Made by a program: the position numbers and the translations under genes. Source: an uncultured Paenibacillus sp. (GTDB lineage: Bacteria > Bacillota > Bacilli > Paenibacillales > Paenibacillaceae). Taken from it: 36,879 bases of DNA. The stretch lies in NCBI GenBank assembly GCA_927443375.1, contig CAKMKL010000277.1, positions 1 through 36,879 of the forward strand, in the 5' to 3' direction. Below the pieces are notes generated by a model. That model had not been told where the DNA came from, made no database searches, and saw only the letters and a program-made list of their open reading frames with translations. Position 1 is the stretch's first letter; each line of letters opens with the position of its first letter. Below, piece by piece: positions 1 to 9,371 of this stretch.

Positions 1-1346
1 CGGTTCTGAAGCACCATTTCCAGCGCCGCTTCCGCCTGATTCCAGAGAGATTCTTCTCCCATATAGTCCGCCGGACGAGTAGATAACTCGACCTTGTATT
101 CGAAGCCGAATACGTTATAGATGTAATCGATCAGATCCAGCACCTGACCGATTTCAGCTTCAATCTGCTCCGGCAGGACGAATAAATGGGCATCATCCTG
201 GCAGAAAGTACGGACACGCATCATCCCGTTCAAGGACCCGGAAGATTCATTACGGTGCACCTGCCCGAATTCGGCCAGGCGGATCGGCAGCTCCCGGTAG
301 GAGTGCCGGCTGTTTTTGAAGATCAGCATATGTCCAGGACAATTCATCGGCTTCAGCGCAAACTTCGCTTCATCCACATGTGTGAAATACATATCGTCCT
401 TGTAATGATCGTAGTGTCCGGACTGCTCCCACAGCCGGTTGTTCATCATCAGCGGTGTGCGGACTTCACTGTATGCCCGCTCCCGCTGGAGTCCACGGCT
501 GAAATCCTCCAGCTCTGTGCGGATAATCATCCCTTTTGGCAGGTAGAACGGCATTCCCGGGGATTCTTCGGAAAACATGAACAGCTCCAGCTCTTTACCC
601 AGCTTGCGGTGATCACGCTTCTTCGCTTCTTCGAGCATATGCAAATACTCTTCGAGCTGCGCTTTTTTCAGGAACGAGACGCCATATATCCGCTGAAGCA
701 TCTTGTTATTCGAATCCCCGCGCCAGTAGGCTCCGGCTACACTCATGAGCTTAAATACTTTAATTTGGCCAGTTGAAGCCAGATGCGGCCCCCGGCACAG
801 ATCCGAGAATTCACCCTGATCATAAATACTGATAACAGCATTTTCGGGCAGATCGCGAATCAGTTCCAGCTTAAGCGGCTCTTCAAGGTGTTCGAACAGG
901 GCAACCGCATCTTCCCGGCGCACTTCCCGGCGGACAATCGGCAGATTCTCATGAATGATCCGGTGCATTTCCAGTTCAATTGCCGCCAGATCCTCGCTGG
1001 ACAAGGGTTGCTCGATATCCACATCGTAGTAGAACCCGTCTTCAATCACCGGACCGATGCCAAGCTTAACATTCTTTCCGCCATATATGCGTTTAATAGC
1101 CTGAGCCAGCAGATGGGCTGTGCTGTGTCTGTGAATGTCCTGGCCCTCTTTGCTATCCAGGAGCACTATTTCAAGCAGGCTGTCCTGTGCAACCGGATAA
1201 TGAAGATCCACGAGTTTGCCGTTTATTTTACCTGCAACCGCATTTTTCTTCAGACTGGGACTTATAGATTCAGCTATTGCACTAATTTCGGTGTTATGCG
1301 AATACCTCTTAACGTTTCCATCCGGCAGTGTTACATTGATTTCCAT
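1..1346 (-). CDS. thrS: Threonyl-tRNA synthetase (N-terminal part; runs off the window start)
   Basis: Minus-strand translation reads MEINVTLPDGNVKRYSHNTEISAIAESISPSLKKNAVAGKINGKLVDL...STAHLLAQAIKRIYG...ALKPMNCPGHMLIFKNSRHSYRELPIRLAEFG..., with TGS and class II core motifs. GGAGG lies 8 nt before the ATG and a T-box lies upstream. Absent from the ORF track because it is open at the window edge. Confidence 0.97.
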   Translation of the reverse strand, partial: MEINVTLPDGNVKRYSHNTEISAIAESISPSLKKNAVAGKINGKLVDLHYPVAQDSLLEIVLLDSKEGQDIHRHSTAHLLAQAIKRIYGGKNVKLGIGPVIEDGFYYDVDIEQPLSSEDLAAIELEMHRIIHENLPIVRREVRREDAVALFEHLEEPLKLELIRDLPENAVISIYDQGEFSDLCRGPHLASTGQIKVFKLMSVAGAYWRGDSNNKMLQRIYGVSFLKKAQLEEYLHMLEEAKKRDHRKLGKELELFMFSEESPGMPFYLPKGMIIRTELEDFSRGLQRERAYSEVRTPLMMNNRLWEQSGHYDHYKDDMYFTHVDEAKFALKPMNCPGHMLIFKNSRHSYRELPIRLAEFGQVHRNESSGSLNGMMRVRTFCQDDAHLFVLPEQIEAEIGQVLDLIDYIYNVFGFEYKVELSTRPADYMGEESLWNQAEAALEMVLQN

Positions 1347-1383
1347 GATTGTGGCCTCCATCTCTTCAAGTGGTATTGAACGC

Positions 1384-1419
1384 AAAAAAACGCATCTCTC
1401 CCGAAAAGGGACGAGTGCG
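1384..1419 (-). terminator. Regulated terminator of the thrS T-box
   Basis: CGCACTCGTCCC-TTTTC-GGGAGAGATGCG followed by TTTTTTT on the minus strand. Confidence 0.9.
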
Positions 1420-1715
1420 TTCAACTCGTGGTTCCACCCTAATTTGACCTGCGCTGTTACAACCCCCTGCTGTTAGACGGAAGTAAAGTCGCATAATCCT
1501 CATGGTATCCGGTATCGGGGATAAGTCGGTGGCATTTACAGCCGCCCTAACAGCAGGGAGGGTTCAGTGCCACGGCTGCAAAGGGGTAACATCCGGCCGG
1601 TCTCTGTAAGAAGCTCTCACCAATCACTTCTCTCTCTGGTCAGTCCTTGAAGGATATCATGTCTTTGGTCAATGCCTTGGATATGGTGTTGCTGGTTACA
1701 TAATACTGAACTGCC
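1384..1715 (-). promoter_or_regulatory. T-box leader of thrS
   Basis: Minus strand carries the canonical AGGGTGGAACCACGAG T-box sequence (plus: ctcgtggttccaccct, 1425-1440), followed by a terminator hairpin and T7. The TGGA bulge fits a tRNA with a U discriminator base. The 5' boundary is approximate. Confidence 0.93.
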
Positions 1716-1750
1716 CTCCGAAAAGTCAAGAGCAAATGTAAAAATTAGTT

Positions 1751-2173
1751 TCATTCGGTTTTTTGTGTGGCATAAAATCGCTTACCAATTTCATCGTCAT
1801 CACAATCTGCTAAAAGGTAAGCTCCATCTACTAATTTAATAGTTTTACAGGAAGTGCTTACCTTTTCCTTTTTTCCATTCTCATCTTGTCTGCTGTCGTA
1901 GGTATAAGTTATATTCTTTTGTTCATTGTTATATTCAAGGTTGTGGAATATGGGATCTCCTTCTACGGTATAATTTGCAAATTTAACCCCAGCATTTTTA
2001 TTACTGTTCACTTTATCCAAAAATCCCTCAAATAAATCATAGTTTAATATATCCATTTGACCATACACTACGTAACCTTTTTTTGCTGCTTCATCAGAGC
2101 TCATAGACTTAGAACAGGCGACAGCAAAAAGCGTTAGCATCATCATTATAAAAAAGACTCTAAGCATCTTCAT
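1751..2173 (-). CDS. Small putative lipoprotein
   Basis: 140 aa; N-terminal signal with lipobox MKMLRVFFIMMMLTLFAVAC. No family recognised. Confidence 0.7.
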   Translation of the reverse strand: MKMLRVFFIMMMLTLFAVACSKSMSSDEAAKKGYVVYGQMDILNYDLFEGFLDKVNSNKNAGVKFANYTVEGDPIFHNLEYNNEQKNITYTYDSRQDENGKKEKVSTSCKTIKLVDGAYLLADCDDDEIGKRFYATQKTE

Positions 2174-2217
2174 GTTCGCGCCCCCTTAGATTCACCACTT
2201 TCTTCTTAGAGGAATTC

Positions 2218-2877
2218 CTATGGTATGCGTGCAATAATCTCCTGAATCTCTTCTACGGTGGAAGCAATGTAATCCGCGCCGCTACTGGACAATTCCTCCT
2301 CCGAACCATAGCCGAACAATACACCGACAGAGGCTACGCCGCAGCCTTTTGCCCCGATAATATCATGCTCCCGGTCCCCGATCATCAGAGCCTCTTCCGG
2401 AGGGATAGCATTCTGGTCCAGCACATACTGGATCACCTCACGCTTCTTGGAGCGTGTACCATCGAGATTACTGCCTGCGACATGCTTAAAGTATCCGTCC
2501 AGCCCGTAATGCCGGAGAATTTCTTCGGCGAATACAGTTGGTTTCGAAGTAGCAACGTATAACGTGTATTCCTTTTCCTGCAGTGCTTCCAGCAACTGTG
2601 GAATACCGGGAATGACACTATTTTCAAACATCCCTATCGTGCTGTAGCGTTCACGGTAATAAACTACCGCCTGAGCCGCCTGTTCCTCGGGCAATCCCTG
2701 AATGTGTACAAACGAATCATACAGCGGCGGCCCGATATACGGGAGCAGCAGGTCCAGATGAGCTACCTCAATACCGAACTTGTTCAGTGCATATTCGACA
2801 CATCTGGTAATTCCCTCTTTAGGGTCGGTTAAGGTACCGTCCAAATCAAATAAAATACTCTTCAGCCTTCCGTTCAT
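2218..2877 (-). CDS. HAD-family hydrolase (phosphoglycolate phosphatase-like)
   Basis: FDLDGTLTDPKEGI motif I, ATSKP motif II, MIGDREHDIIGAKGCG motif IV. Confidence 0.93.
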   Translation of the reverse strand: MNGRLKSILFDLDGTLTDPKEGITRCVEYALNKFGIEVAHLDLLLPYIGPPLYDSFVHIQGLPEEQAAQAVVYYRERYSTIGMFENSVIPGIPQLLEALQEKEYTLYVATSKPTVFAEEILRHYGLDGYFKHVAGSNLDGTRSKKREVIQYVLDQNAIPPEEALMIGDREHDIIGAKGCGVASVGVLFGYGSEEELSSSGADYIASTVEEIQEIIARIP

Positions 2878-3027
2878 TTCGCCCTGCTCCCCTCAAATTT
2901 CATAACTTTGAACTCCATCCTGCTTCACTTCAAAGCTTGTTCAATCATACCCCCGTTTCTACATACTTTCCACATAGTTATCTATTAAGATCTGAGAGTA
3001 AGCTAATTTGCTATTGGAGGATGTAAC

Positions 3028-3513
3028 ATGACCATGACACACTACATGTCCCTGCTTGCGGACAACCAGCCATGGAATCTGATTTTATTTATGGCGATTC
3101 CCGTTATTTTTGCAGAGACGATTACAGTCACTGAGTTTATTATTTTGTTCACCAAAAAACTAAACGGACCGCTGAGAGCATTCAACCGGGTATGCAGTAT
3201 CCTGGCCGGTCTTTATTTTACCGGAGTGTTCCTTTACCTGTTCCCGACTGCATTTGTACCGCTTACGGTGAACGGTGAATGGCATACCTGGGTCGATGTT
3301 GTCGCGGTGGGCTTTTACTTGAGCGGGGTGCTTTTCCTGCTGCCGTTAGCTCTGCTCGACCTTGGCCTGATCGCCCGCAAACGTCCGGAGGAGAGCAAGC
3401 TGAGGCTGCATTTTATGCTGATCAGCGGTTTCCTGGTAGTCGCACATATCGCAATGATTTTTGGTATGGTCAACCCTGAGATTATTAACGGAATGGCAGG
3501 CATGAACCACTAG
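3028..3513 (+). CDS. Small integral membrane protein (DUF6803-like)
   Basis: 161 aa, about four hydrophobic helices, SD TTGGAGG upstream. Family name from memory of similar sequences. Confidence 0.7.
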   Translation: MTMTHYMSLLADNQPWNLILFMAIPVIFAETITVTEFIILFTKKLNGPLRAFNRVCSILAGLYFTGVFLYLFPTAFVPLTVNGEWHTWVDVVAVGFYLSGVLFLLPLALLDLGLIARKRPEESKLRLHFMLISGFLVVAHIAMIFGMVNPEIINGMAGMNH

Positions 3514-3540
3514 TAACTCTATAAAACCCCGATTTATATA

Positions 3541-3580
3541 AAAGCAGAGCCTCTCCGGTTACCGGAAATGCTCTGCTTTT
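3541..3580 (+). terminator. Rho-independent terminator, probably bidirectional
   Basis: AAAGCAGAGC (3541-3550) / GCTCTGCTTT (3570-3579) followed by T-rich sequence. Confidence 0.85.
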
Positions 3581-3598
3581 TGCTGTTTATCTTATGCT

Positions 3599-4024
3599 TT
3601 ATTTTCTTACCAGAACGGATAATTCCCCTTCAAACACCTTTTCATCGGATTGATTATAGGTCGAGAGCCGCACCGTAACGATCCCGTTCTCATTCTTCTT
3701 CTCTATTACATCTATGACTTCAACCATCGTATGTAATTCATCTCCCGGAAACACCGGCTTAATAAATCTAATGTTATTCATCGCCGTTCCGGCAATAACA
3801 TCGTCACCATAGCTCCCTGTTTCCACCCATAGTTTGAATGTCACCGCAAGGGTCTGAATTCCGGAGGCGATGATACCGTTAAATCTGCCCTGCTTGGCTT
3901 TTTCTTCATCCAAATGCATATATTGCGGGTCAAACTCGGCAGCGAAGCTCGTAATGTTCTCTTTTGTTATGGATAAAGACTTCGTTCTAAACACTTGGCC
4001 GTTATGAAATTCATGAAACCGCAT
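3599..4024 (-). CDS. MaoC family dehydratase
   Basis: Hotdog-fold protein with FDPQYMHLDEEKAKQGRFNGIIASG, the MaoC/R-hydratase signature. Confidence 0.9.
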   Translation of the reverse strand: MRFHEFHNGQVFRTKSLSITKENITSFAAEFDPQYMHLDEEKAKQGRFNGIIASGIQTLAVTFKLWVETGSYGDDVIAGTAMNNIRFIKPVFPGDELHTMVEVIDVIEKKNENGIVTVRLSTYNQSDEKVFEGELSVLVRK

Positions 4025-4108
4025 GGATTCACCTCATAGTTGTAATGGTATATGAACTTCATATTAGTGCAATTTGATAGAATGAATCAAGCGAATCCTC
4101 CAAATAGT

Positions 4109-4154
4109 GAAAAAGGCCTTATTTCTCCAGAAATCAAGAGGTATAAGGCTTTTC
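4109..4154. terminator. Imperfect hairpin, possible terminator
   Basis: AAAAGGCCTTAT (4111-4122) / ATAAGGCTTTT (4143-4153) with one bulged G; T-runs on both sides. Confidence 0.5.
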
Positions 4155-4226
4155 AAGATGGCTCACCACTCACATCAGTGCTTGACAGGGGACGGAAAAA
4201 ATAAAAGTTATTTGCATCCCAATAAA

Positions 4227-4403
4227 GGGATTCTCTCCCTCTATTTCTATGACCTACGTACCATTTAAGAAATTAGTGGGAAATATGCCCGCTACTCTTG
4301 GAGAGATTCCCTTTTGAAGCATGTAGAGAGAAGATTATAGGGATAATTTCCCTCTAACCCCAAAATAAAGCCGTTTCATTCATAATTAGCAGGCTTTTTT
4401 CCC
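4227..4403. repeat. Four degenerate 13-nt palindromic units (GGGAnnnnnnCCC followed by CTA) in an intergenic region
   Basis: GGGATTCTCTCCC 4227-4239; GGGAAATATGCCC 4278-4290; GGGATAATTTCCC 4340-4352; AGGCTTTTTTCCC 4391-4403. Spacing 51, 62 and 51 nt. Confidence 0.6.
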
Positions 4404-4465
4404 TCTAAATTCTCAAAAGGGCGAATACTGATTTCGTTGAAGAGCCTTCAAGACAAATTTTATTT

Positions 4466-4981
4466 TTACCAGTGCTTCGAAATAAACGTATCGCGGCCGG
4501 ACTGTTCACGGTCCTCTTTATAATGTTTCGGATTCTTTTTATGATAATCCTGATGATATTCTTCAGCCCGGTAGAAGACTGGCGCAGGGAGAATTTCCGT
4601 CACGACCGGACCTTCGAATCTGCCGCTGGCCGCTACCTGCTCTTTGGAAGCTAAGGCAGCTAAACGCTGATTGTCGTTATAATAAAACACCGCTGTGCGG
4701 TACTGGCTTCCCCGGTCCTGAAATTGTCCTCCGTCATCTGTCGGATCAATCTGTGGCCAGAACAGCTCCAGCAGCTTCTCATACGGAAATACTTCCGGAT
4801 CAAATGTGATCTGTACAACTTCGTAGTGTCCGGTTGTTCCATTCTTGACCTGTTCGTAGGTCGGATTCTCAACGGTACCTCCTGCATAGCCGGACACAAT
4901 CCCGTGTATACCCGGCAGCTCCTCAAACGGGGTGACCATGCACCAGAAGCAGCCTCCAGCAAACATCGCCTGTTCCATCAC
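4466..4981 (-). CDS. msrA: Peptide-methionine (S)-S-oxide reductase
   Basis: AGGCFWCMVTPFEELPGIHGIVSGYAGG catalytic motif; EYHQDYHKKNP. Confidence 0.97.
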   Translation of the reverse strand: MMEQAMFAGGCFWCMVTPFEELPGIHGIVSGYAGGTVENPTYEQVKNGTTGHYEVVQITFDPEVFPYEKLLELFWPQIDPTDDGGQFQDRGSQYRTAVFYYNDNQRLAALASKEQVAASGRFEGPVVTEILPAPVFYRAEEYHQDYHKKNPKHYKEDREQSGRDTFISKHW

Positions 4982-5056
4982 TCAATTCCCTCTCTCTGTC
5001 TATCATCATATAGATTAAAGCGCATGATATGAAGATAAGGCTAAATGTCTATAAAG

Positions 5057-6103
5057 TCAATTTGAGCGAAGTCCGTTGGCGGATGCCGGAATCCTCTGAT
5101 TTCCTGATGAACTGTAGATTCCAGCGATGATTTTCAGTGCTTTTATCCCTTCCCTGCCGTTCAGCCAGAACCCCCTCCCCTCCCGGATATGGTCATAGAA
5201 ATCATGGATTAACCGCTGATGTCCAGTCCCCCAGTACGATTTACCTCCGGTAGCTGCTGTACCAGGCTCACATAGAAGTTCCTCACGGCCGTCTTTCCAT
5301 AAATAAAGGCAGTCACGCCGCTGCAGCAGGGTTCCATGTTCAAACACCAGCTCCAGCTCTACGGGTGAATTGACCGAATAGGCATTGGTGCCGTAGAAAA
5401 GCCCCCGCACCTGGTTGCTAAAAGTGATGCAGGCATGGGCGCTGTCTTCTACCTCGATGATCCCGTCCAGCACATCTGTACTCACACTTCCGCTGACTGA
5501 AGAAATCTCACCGCCGAACCATTGCAGCAGATCCAGCGTATGAATCGTCTGATTAATCAGAACACCGCCGCCTTCTGTCGCCCATTTCCCCCTCCAGCCG
5601 CTCTCCGTATAGTACTGCTCACTTCGGTTCCAAGTAACTACGCCCTTCATACAGAGCAGACGCCCAATCGTCCCGTGATCTATGGTCTGCCTGATCTGTA
5701 TGGAAGGCTCATTATAACGGTTCTGGTATACGACACCAAGCTGTCCTTTGCTATGATCAGCCGCTTCCAGCATCCGCTGTGCAGAAGGTACATCTATGGC
5801 GAGCGGTTTTTCGGTTAAGACATGTTTGCCGGCGTTCAAAAAATCAATGGCCATCTGTGCATGCAAGTAATGAGGCGTACATAAATGCACAATGTCAATA
5901 TCTGTTCTCCCCAGAAGCTCGCGATAGTCCTGCACAACCCCGCAGCCGTACTGCTCTCCGAAGGCTTGTGCCTGATCAGCATTAATATCAGCTGCGGCAA
6001 GCAGCTGTGTTCCTTCTATAGAGGCAATCGCCTTAGCGTGAAGCGGAGCAATGGCTCCGCAGCCGATAATGGCTGCTGCAAGTGTAGTCAATGTTAGCAC
6101 CAT
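5057..6103 (-). CDS. Gfo/Idh/MocA family oxidoreductase
   Basis: IIGCGAIAPLHAKAI Rossmann motif; VLTEKPLA (EKP motif). N-terminal start uncertain. Confidence 0.93.
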   Translation of the reverse strand: MVLTLTTLAAAIIGCGAIAPLHAKAIASIEGTQLLAAADINADQAQAFGEQYGCGVVQDYRELLGRTDIDIVHLCTPHYLHAQMAIDFLNAGKHVLTEKPLAIDVPSAQRMLEAADHSKGQLGVVYQNRYNEPSIQIRQTIDHGTIGRLLCMKGVVTWNRSEQYYTESGWRGKWATEGGGVLINQTIHTLDLLQWFGGEISSVSGSVSTDVLDGIIEVEDSAHACITFSNQVRGLFYGTNAYSVNSPVELELVFEHGTLLQRRDCLYLWKDGREELLCEPGTAATGGKSYWGTGHQRLIHDFYDHIREGRGFWLNGREGIKALKIIAGIYSSSGNQRIPASANGLRSN

Positions 6104-6128
6104 CCGTTCTTAATGCGCTTCCGCTATG

Positions 6129-7217
6129 CTATTTAAGTGTACCCGGTGTAAGATTAATTGCTTGAGCCTGTGCTATCAGACACAGCTCCGCTGCTTTGAA
6201 GACATGCTCCTGGGTCATTGCCAGCTCGCTGCGCTGCAGACAATCCAGGATCAATTCTCCGAAGAAGGGATAGCCCACTTGGCCGGCAACATGCTCATAA
6301 TGCTCGCCCTGTCCGTCTACCCAGTAGACATGGTCTCTGGCATCGGAACGGGCAATATCACTGTATTTGCGCAGCTCGATATACCCTTCGGTCCCCATAA
6401 TTATCGTCCGGCCGTCCCCCCAGGTTCCAAGTCCCTCTGGTGTAAACCAGTCCACGCGAAAATATTGCGTAGCCCCATTGTCCCCGACAAGCGTTGCATC
6501 GCCGAAATCTTCAAGCTCAGGATAAGCAGCATTATTGTAATTGGCAACTTTACTATGCAGTACCTTTGCATCGCGGCAGCCCGCGTAAAAGAGAAACTGC
6601 TCGATCTGGTGGCTGCCGATGTCGCACAGAATTCCGCCGTAGTTCTCACGCTTGAAGAACCAATCCGGCCGGCTTGCCGCATTCAGGCGGTGCGGGCCCA
6701 TGCCGATCACTTGAATGACACGGCCGATCGCCCCCTGCTCTACCATATGTCCGGCGTAAACAGCGCTTTCTACATGCAGCCGTTCGCTGAAATAAGTCAT
6801 GTATTTGCGCTTGGTCTCTGCCGCCTGAATCCGCACATCCGTCAGCTGGGCAAGCGAGGTAAACGGCGTTTTGTCCGTAAAATAATCCTTTCCGTGCGCC
6901 ATAACTCTAAGTCCGAGACCTGCCCGTTCCGAGGGAACAGCCGCAGCTGCAACCAGCCGGACCTCAGGGTCCTCAAGAATTTCTTCAGCACTGCGTGCGG
7001 CTCTGACTCCCGGATAGACGGCGGTGAAGGCTTTGACCTTGGCCTCATCTGGATCGTAGACCCATTTCAGGACTGCACCGGCTTCCACAAGCCCGTTGCA
7101 CATCCCGTAGATGTGGCCGTGATCCAACGCAATCGCTGCAAAAGTGAATTCTCCCGGCCCCACCACCGGGCGCGCTTCATGTGTAGGTGCGTACATCATC
7201 CCATTTTTCCGGTTCAT
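6129..7217 (-). CDS. Gfo/Idh/MocA family oxidoreductase
   Basis: DYFTDKTPFTSLAQL (KP-like motif), GGILCDIGSHQIEQFLFY; typical dehydrogenase domain layout. Confidence 0.88.
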   Translation of the reverse strand: MNRKNGMMYAPTHEARPVVGPGEFTFAAIALDHGHIYGMCNGLVEAGAVLKWVYDPDEAKVKAFTAVYPGVRAARSAEEILEDPEVRLVAAAAVPSERAGLGLRVMAHGKDYFTDKTPFTSLAQLTDVRIQAAETKRKYMTYFSERLHVESAVYAGHMVEQGAIGRVIQVIGMGPHRLNAASRPDWFFKRENYGGILCDIGSHQIEQFLFYAGCRDAKVLHSKVANYNNAAYPELEDFGDATLVGDNGATQYFRVDWFTPEGLGTWGDGRTIIMGTEGYIELRKYSDIARSDARDHVYWVDGQGEHYEHVAGQVGYPFFGELILDCLQRSELAMTQEHVFKAAELCLIAQAQAINLTPGTLK

Positions 7218-7233
7218 GCTTATCCTCCTCAGA

Positions 7234-7998
7234 CTATAACAGCTTCTGTAAATAGTTCAGGCTGATGGCCAGGCTCTCAAACGGATCACGGCGGCAAACA
7301 TCCTGTTCCACAACATACCACTCCACACCGGTCTCACGGCAGGCTTTAATAATATCTTTATAGTTCATATTCCCTTCGCCTATCTCGGCAAACACCTGTT
7401 TTCGGCCAGCAATCGCCATATCCTTCAGATGAACCACCTGCATCCTGCCCTGTACCTTGCGGACCCAGTCTACCGGACTTCCCCCGCCGGCCTGAACCCA
7501 GTACAAATCCAGTTCAAAGCCGAGCGCATTCACGTCACTTTCCTCCAGCAGCACCTCGATGCCTGTAACTCCGTCTACGCGTTCAAATTCAAAATCATGA
7601 TTATGATAAATGAATTGCAAGCCATGCTCTTTTTGCAGGGTAAGGGCGATTTCCGATGCCAGCCGTGCGAAAGTGCGGTAGCCCTCCTTACTGTTCTGAT
7701 ATTCTCCCGGTAGTCCGCCAAGGCCGATGTATTTGCAATTCCACAGCTTATGTTCAGCAGCAAGTGCCTCCAGATCATTCACCAGCCGGTCCCAGGACAC
7801 ATGGGTCGCACAGATCACTAGCCCTTCCTCATCGGCATACTGCTTAACCAGCTGCGGATCAATCTTGCCAATGCCTGAGATCTGTACCGCTTGATAGCCG
7901 ATAACTTTCAGTTTCTGAAAAGCTTCCCTTAAACCCTCCGGGGTTTGGGTAAATTCACGCAAGGTGTACATTTGTGCGGCAATCGTTGTCTGTTTCAT
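7234..7998 (-). CDS. Sugar phosphate isomerase/epimerase (AP-endonuclease-2-like TIM barrel)
   Basis: GYQAVQISGIG..., FIYHNHDFEFERVDG, ELDLYWVQAGG, VHLKDM, EIGEGNMNYKDI metal-site motifs. Confidence 0.95.
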   Translation of the reverse strand: MKQTTIAAQMYTLREFTQTPEGLREAFQKLKVIGYQAVQISGIGKIDPQLVKQYADEEGLVICATHVSWDRLVNDLEALAAEHKLWNCKYIGLGGLPGEYQNSKEGYRTFARLASEIALTLQKEHGLQFIYHNHDFEFERVDGVTGIEVLLEESDVNALGFELDLYWVQAGGGSPVDWVRKVQGRMQVVHLKDMAIAGRKQVFAEIGEGNMNYKDIIKACRETGVEWYVVEQDVCRRDPFESLAISLNYLQKLL

Positions 7999-8045
7999 AC
8001 AGCGGAGTCACTCCTTCATAGATTTTTGAAATCAGCCCGATACTG

Positions 8046-9221
8046 CTAATGAGTTCCTGATACATCCAGCGTCCGGGGTCCGGAAGACTCTTTGCGGAAG
8101 GTGGAGTTTTGTACCTTTTCCATTAGCTGCTCATAGAACAAGTCCGCATCGATCGGCAGATCTACCCAGTTGTCCGTCCAGGCCGACAGATACATGGCAT
8201 TGGAGAGCGTCAGACCGTGAATCCCCTCTTCCCCTGGTGCTATAAGTGACTCACCCGTGAGAATCGCATTGGTAAAGTTCCGTAAAATGCCCACATGCTG
8301 CTCACCGCTGCCTGCATCTACCGGGATTTCACATTTCCAGCATTCCGGTTGTCCGAAACCTCCAGTATAGGCGGCATTGAACTCCGGCTCCGGTGTCCGC
8401 AAGCGCCAGAAGGTCAGCTTTTCGTCTTCAATGACGATTTTTCCGTTGTCTCCGGTAATCTCAAAACGGTTCGTCCCCGGTGCTTCCCCTGTCGTGGTGA
8501 TGAACAGCCCTGTTGCCCCATTCTCGTACTCGACATAGGCGGTTACATCATCCTCGACTTCAATGTTGCGGTATTTGCCGAAATGGCAAAAGGCCCGCAC
8601 ACGCCTCGGCATCATCCCGGTTGTCCACTGCCAGAGATCCAGCTGATGCGGGTCCTGGTTCAGCAGCACACCGCCGCCTTCACCGGCCCAGGTTGCCCGC
8701 CAGCCGCCGGAGTTGTAATAGCTCTGCGAACGGTACCAGTTGGTAATAATCCAGTTCGTACGGCGGATTTCACCAAGCTCACCGGATGCGATCAGCTCTC
8801 TCAGCTTCTGATAGAGCGGATTCGTCCGCTGGTTGTACATAATGCCGAATATACGGTCACTCTGTGCGGCAGCATCGTTCATTTCCTGCACGGCCTTCGT
8901 ATATACGCCCGCCGGCTTTTCGATCAGCACATGTAAGCCGTGTTTAAAAGCCTGAATAGCAAGCGGCGGATGATCATAATGCGGGGTAGAGATTAAGACC
9001 GCATCGACACACCCTGATTCGAACAGCTCCTCACTGCTGCTACACCGCTGTACATGCTCAGGAAGCTCCTCAACCGCCCATTCCAGACGCTCAGGACTGA
9101 TATCACAGACCGCTGTTAATTCGGCACCTTTCACCTCTTTCAGCAGGCTATGGGCATGGGCCCGGCCCATGTTGCCAACGCCGATAATTCCAAATCGGAC
9201 CTTCTTCATTATTCGGATCAC
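8046..9221 (-). CDS. Gfo/Idh/MocA family oxidoreductase
   Basis: VRFGIIGVGNMGRAHAHSL; HVLIEKPAGVY; GGGVLLNQDPHQLDLWQW. Confidence 0.95.
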   Translation of the reverse strand: MIRIMKKVRFGIIGVGNMGRAHAHSLLKEVKGAELTAVCDISPERLEWAVEELPEHVQRCSSSEELFESGCVDAVLISTPHYDHPPLAIQAFKHGLHVLIEKPAGVYTKAVQEMNDAAAQSDRIFGIMYNQRTNPLYQKLRELIASGELGEIRRTNWIITNWYRSQSYYNSGGWRATWAGEGGGVLLNQDPHQLDLWQWTTGMMPRRVRAFCHFGKYRNIEVEDDVTAYVEYENGATGLFITTTGEAPGTNRFEITGDNGKIVIEDEKLTFWRLRTPEPEFNAAYTGGFGQPECWKCEIPVDAGSGEQHVGILRNFTNAILTGESLIAPGEEGIHGLTLSNAMYLSAWTDNWVDLPIDADLFYEQLMEKVQNSTFRKESSGPRTLDVSGTH

Positions 9222-9371
9222 TCCTGTAAATGTTTATGAAATGAGAATAACCCTAATCCCGGATGATGAACATGAGCGGAATTAAGGTGTTTTTGTATAT
9301 AATTAAGATGTATTGAACAAATTAAAGCGGTATAATGGTAAAATAATACACGCTTACAAAAAGGTTAACTA

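Noticed and set aside
186-1379. Plus-strand ORFs of 196 and 198 aa
   Set aside because: Antisense to thrS, which has clear homology motifs on the minus strand; no protein family signal.
2906-2935. Inverted repeat CTTTGAA...TTCAAAG upstream of the HAD gene
   Set aside because: Only 7-bp arms with a 16-nt spacer in AT-rich DNA; too weak to call an operator or terminator.
4227-4403. CRISPR-like array
   Set aside because: Units are degenerate palindromes without conserved direct repeats; no cas genes in the window.
6126-7265. 379-aa plus-strand ORF
   Set aside because: Longer than the gene opposite it, but composition is typical of an antisense shadow. The minus-strand Gfo/Idh/MocA protein has coherent motifs and operon context.
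8295-8936. 213-aa plus-strand ORF
   Set aside because: Antisense shadow of the Gfo/Idh/MocA gene 8046-9221.
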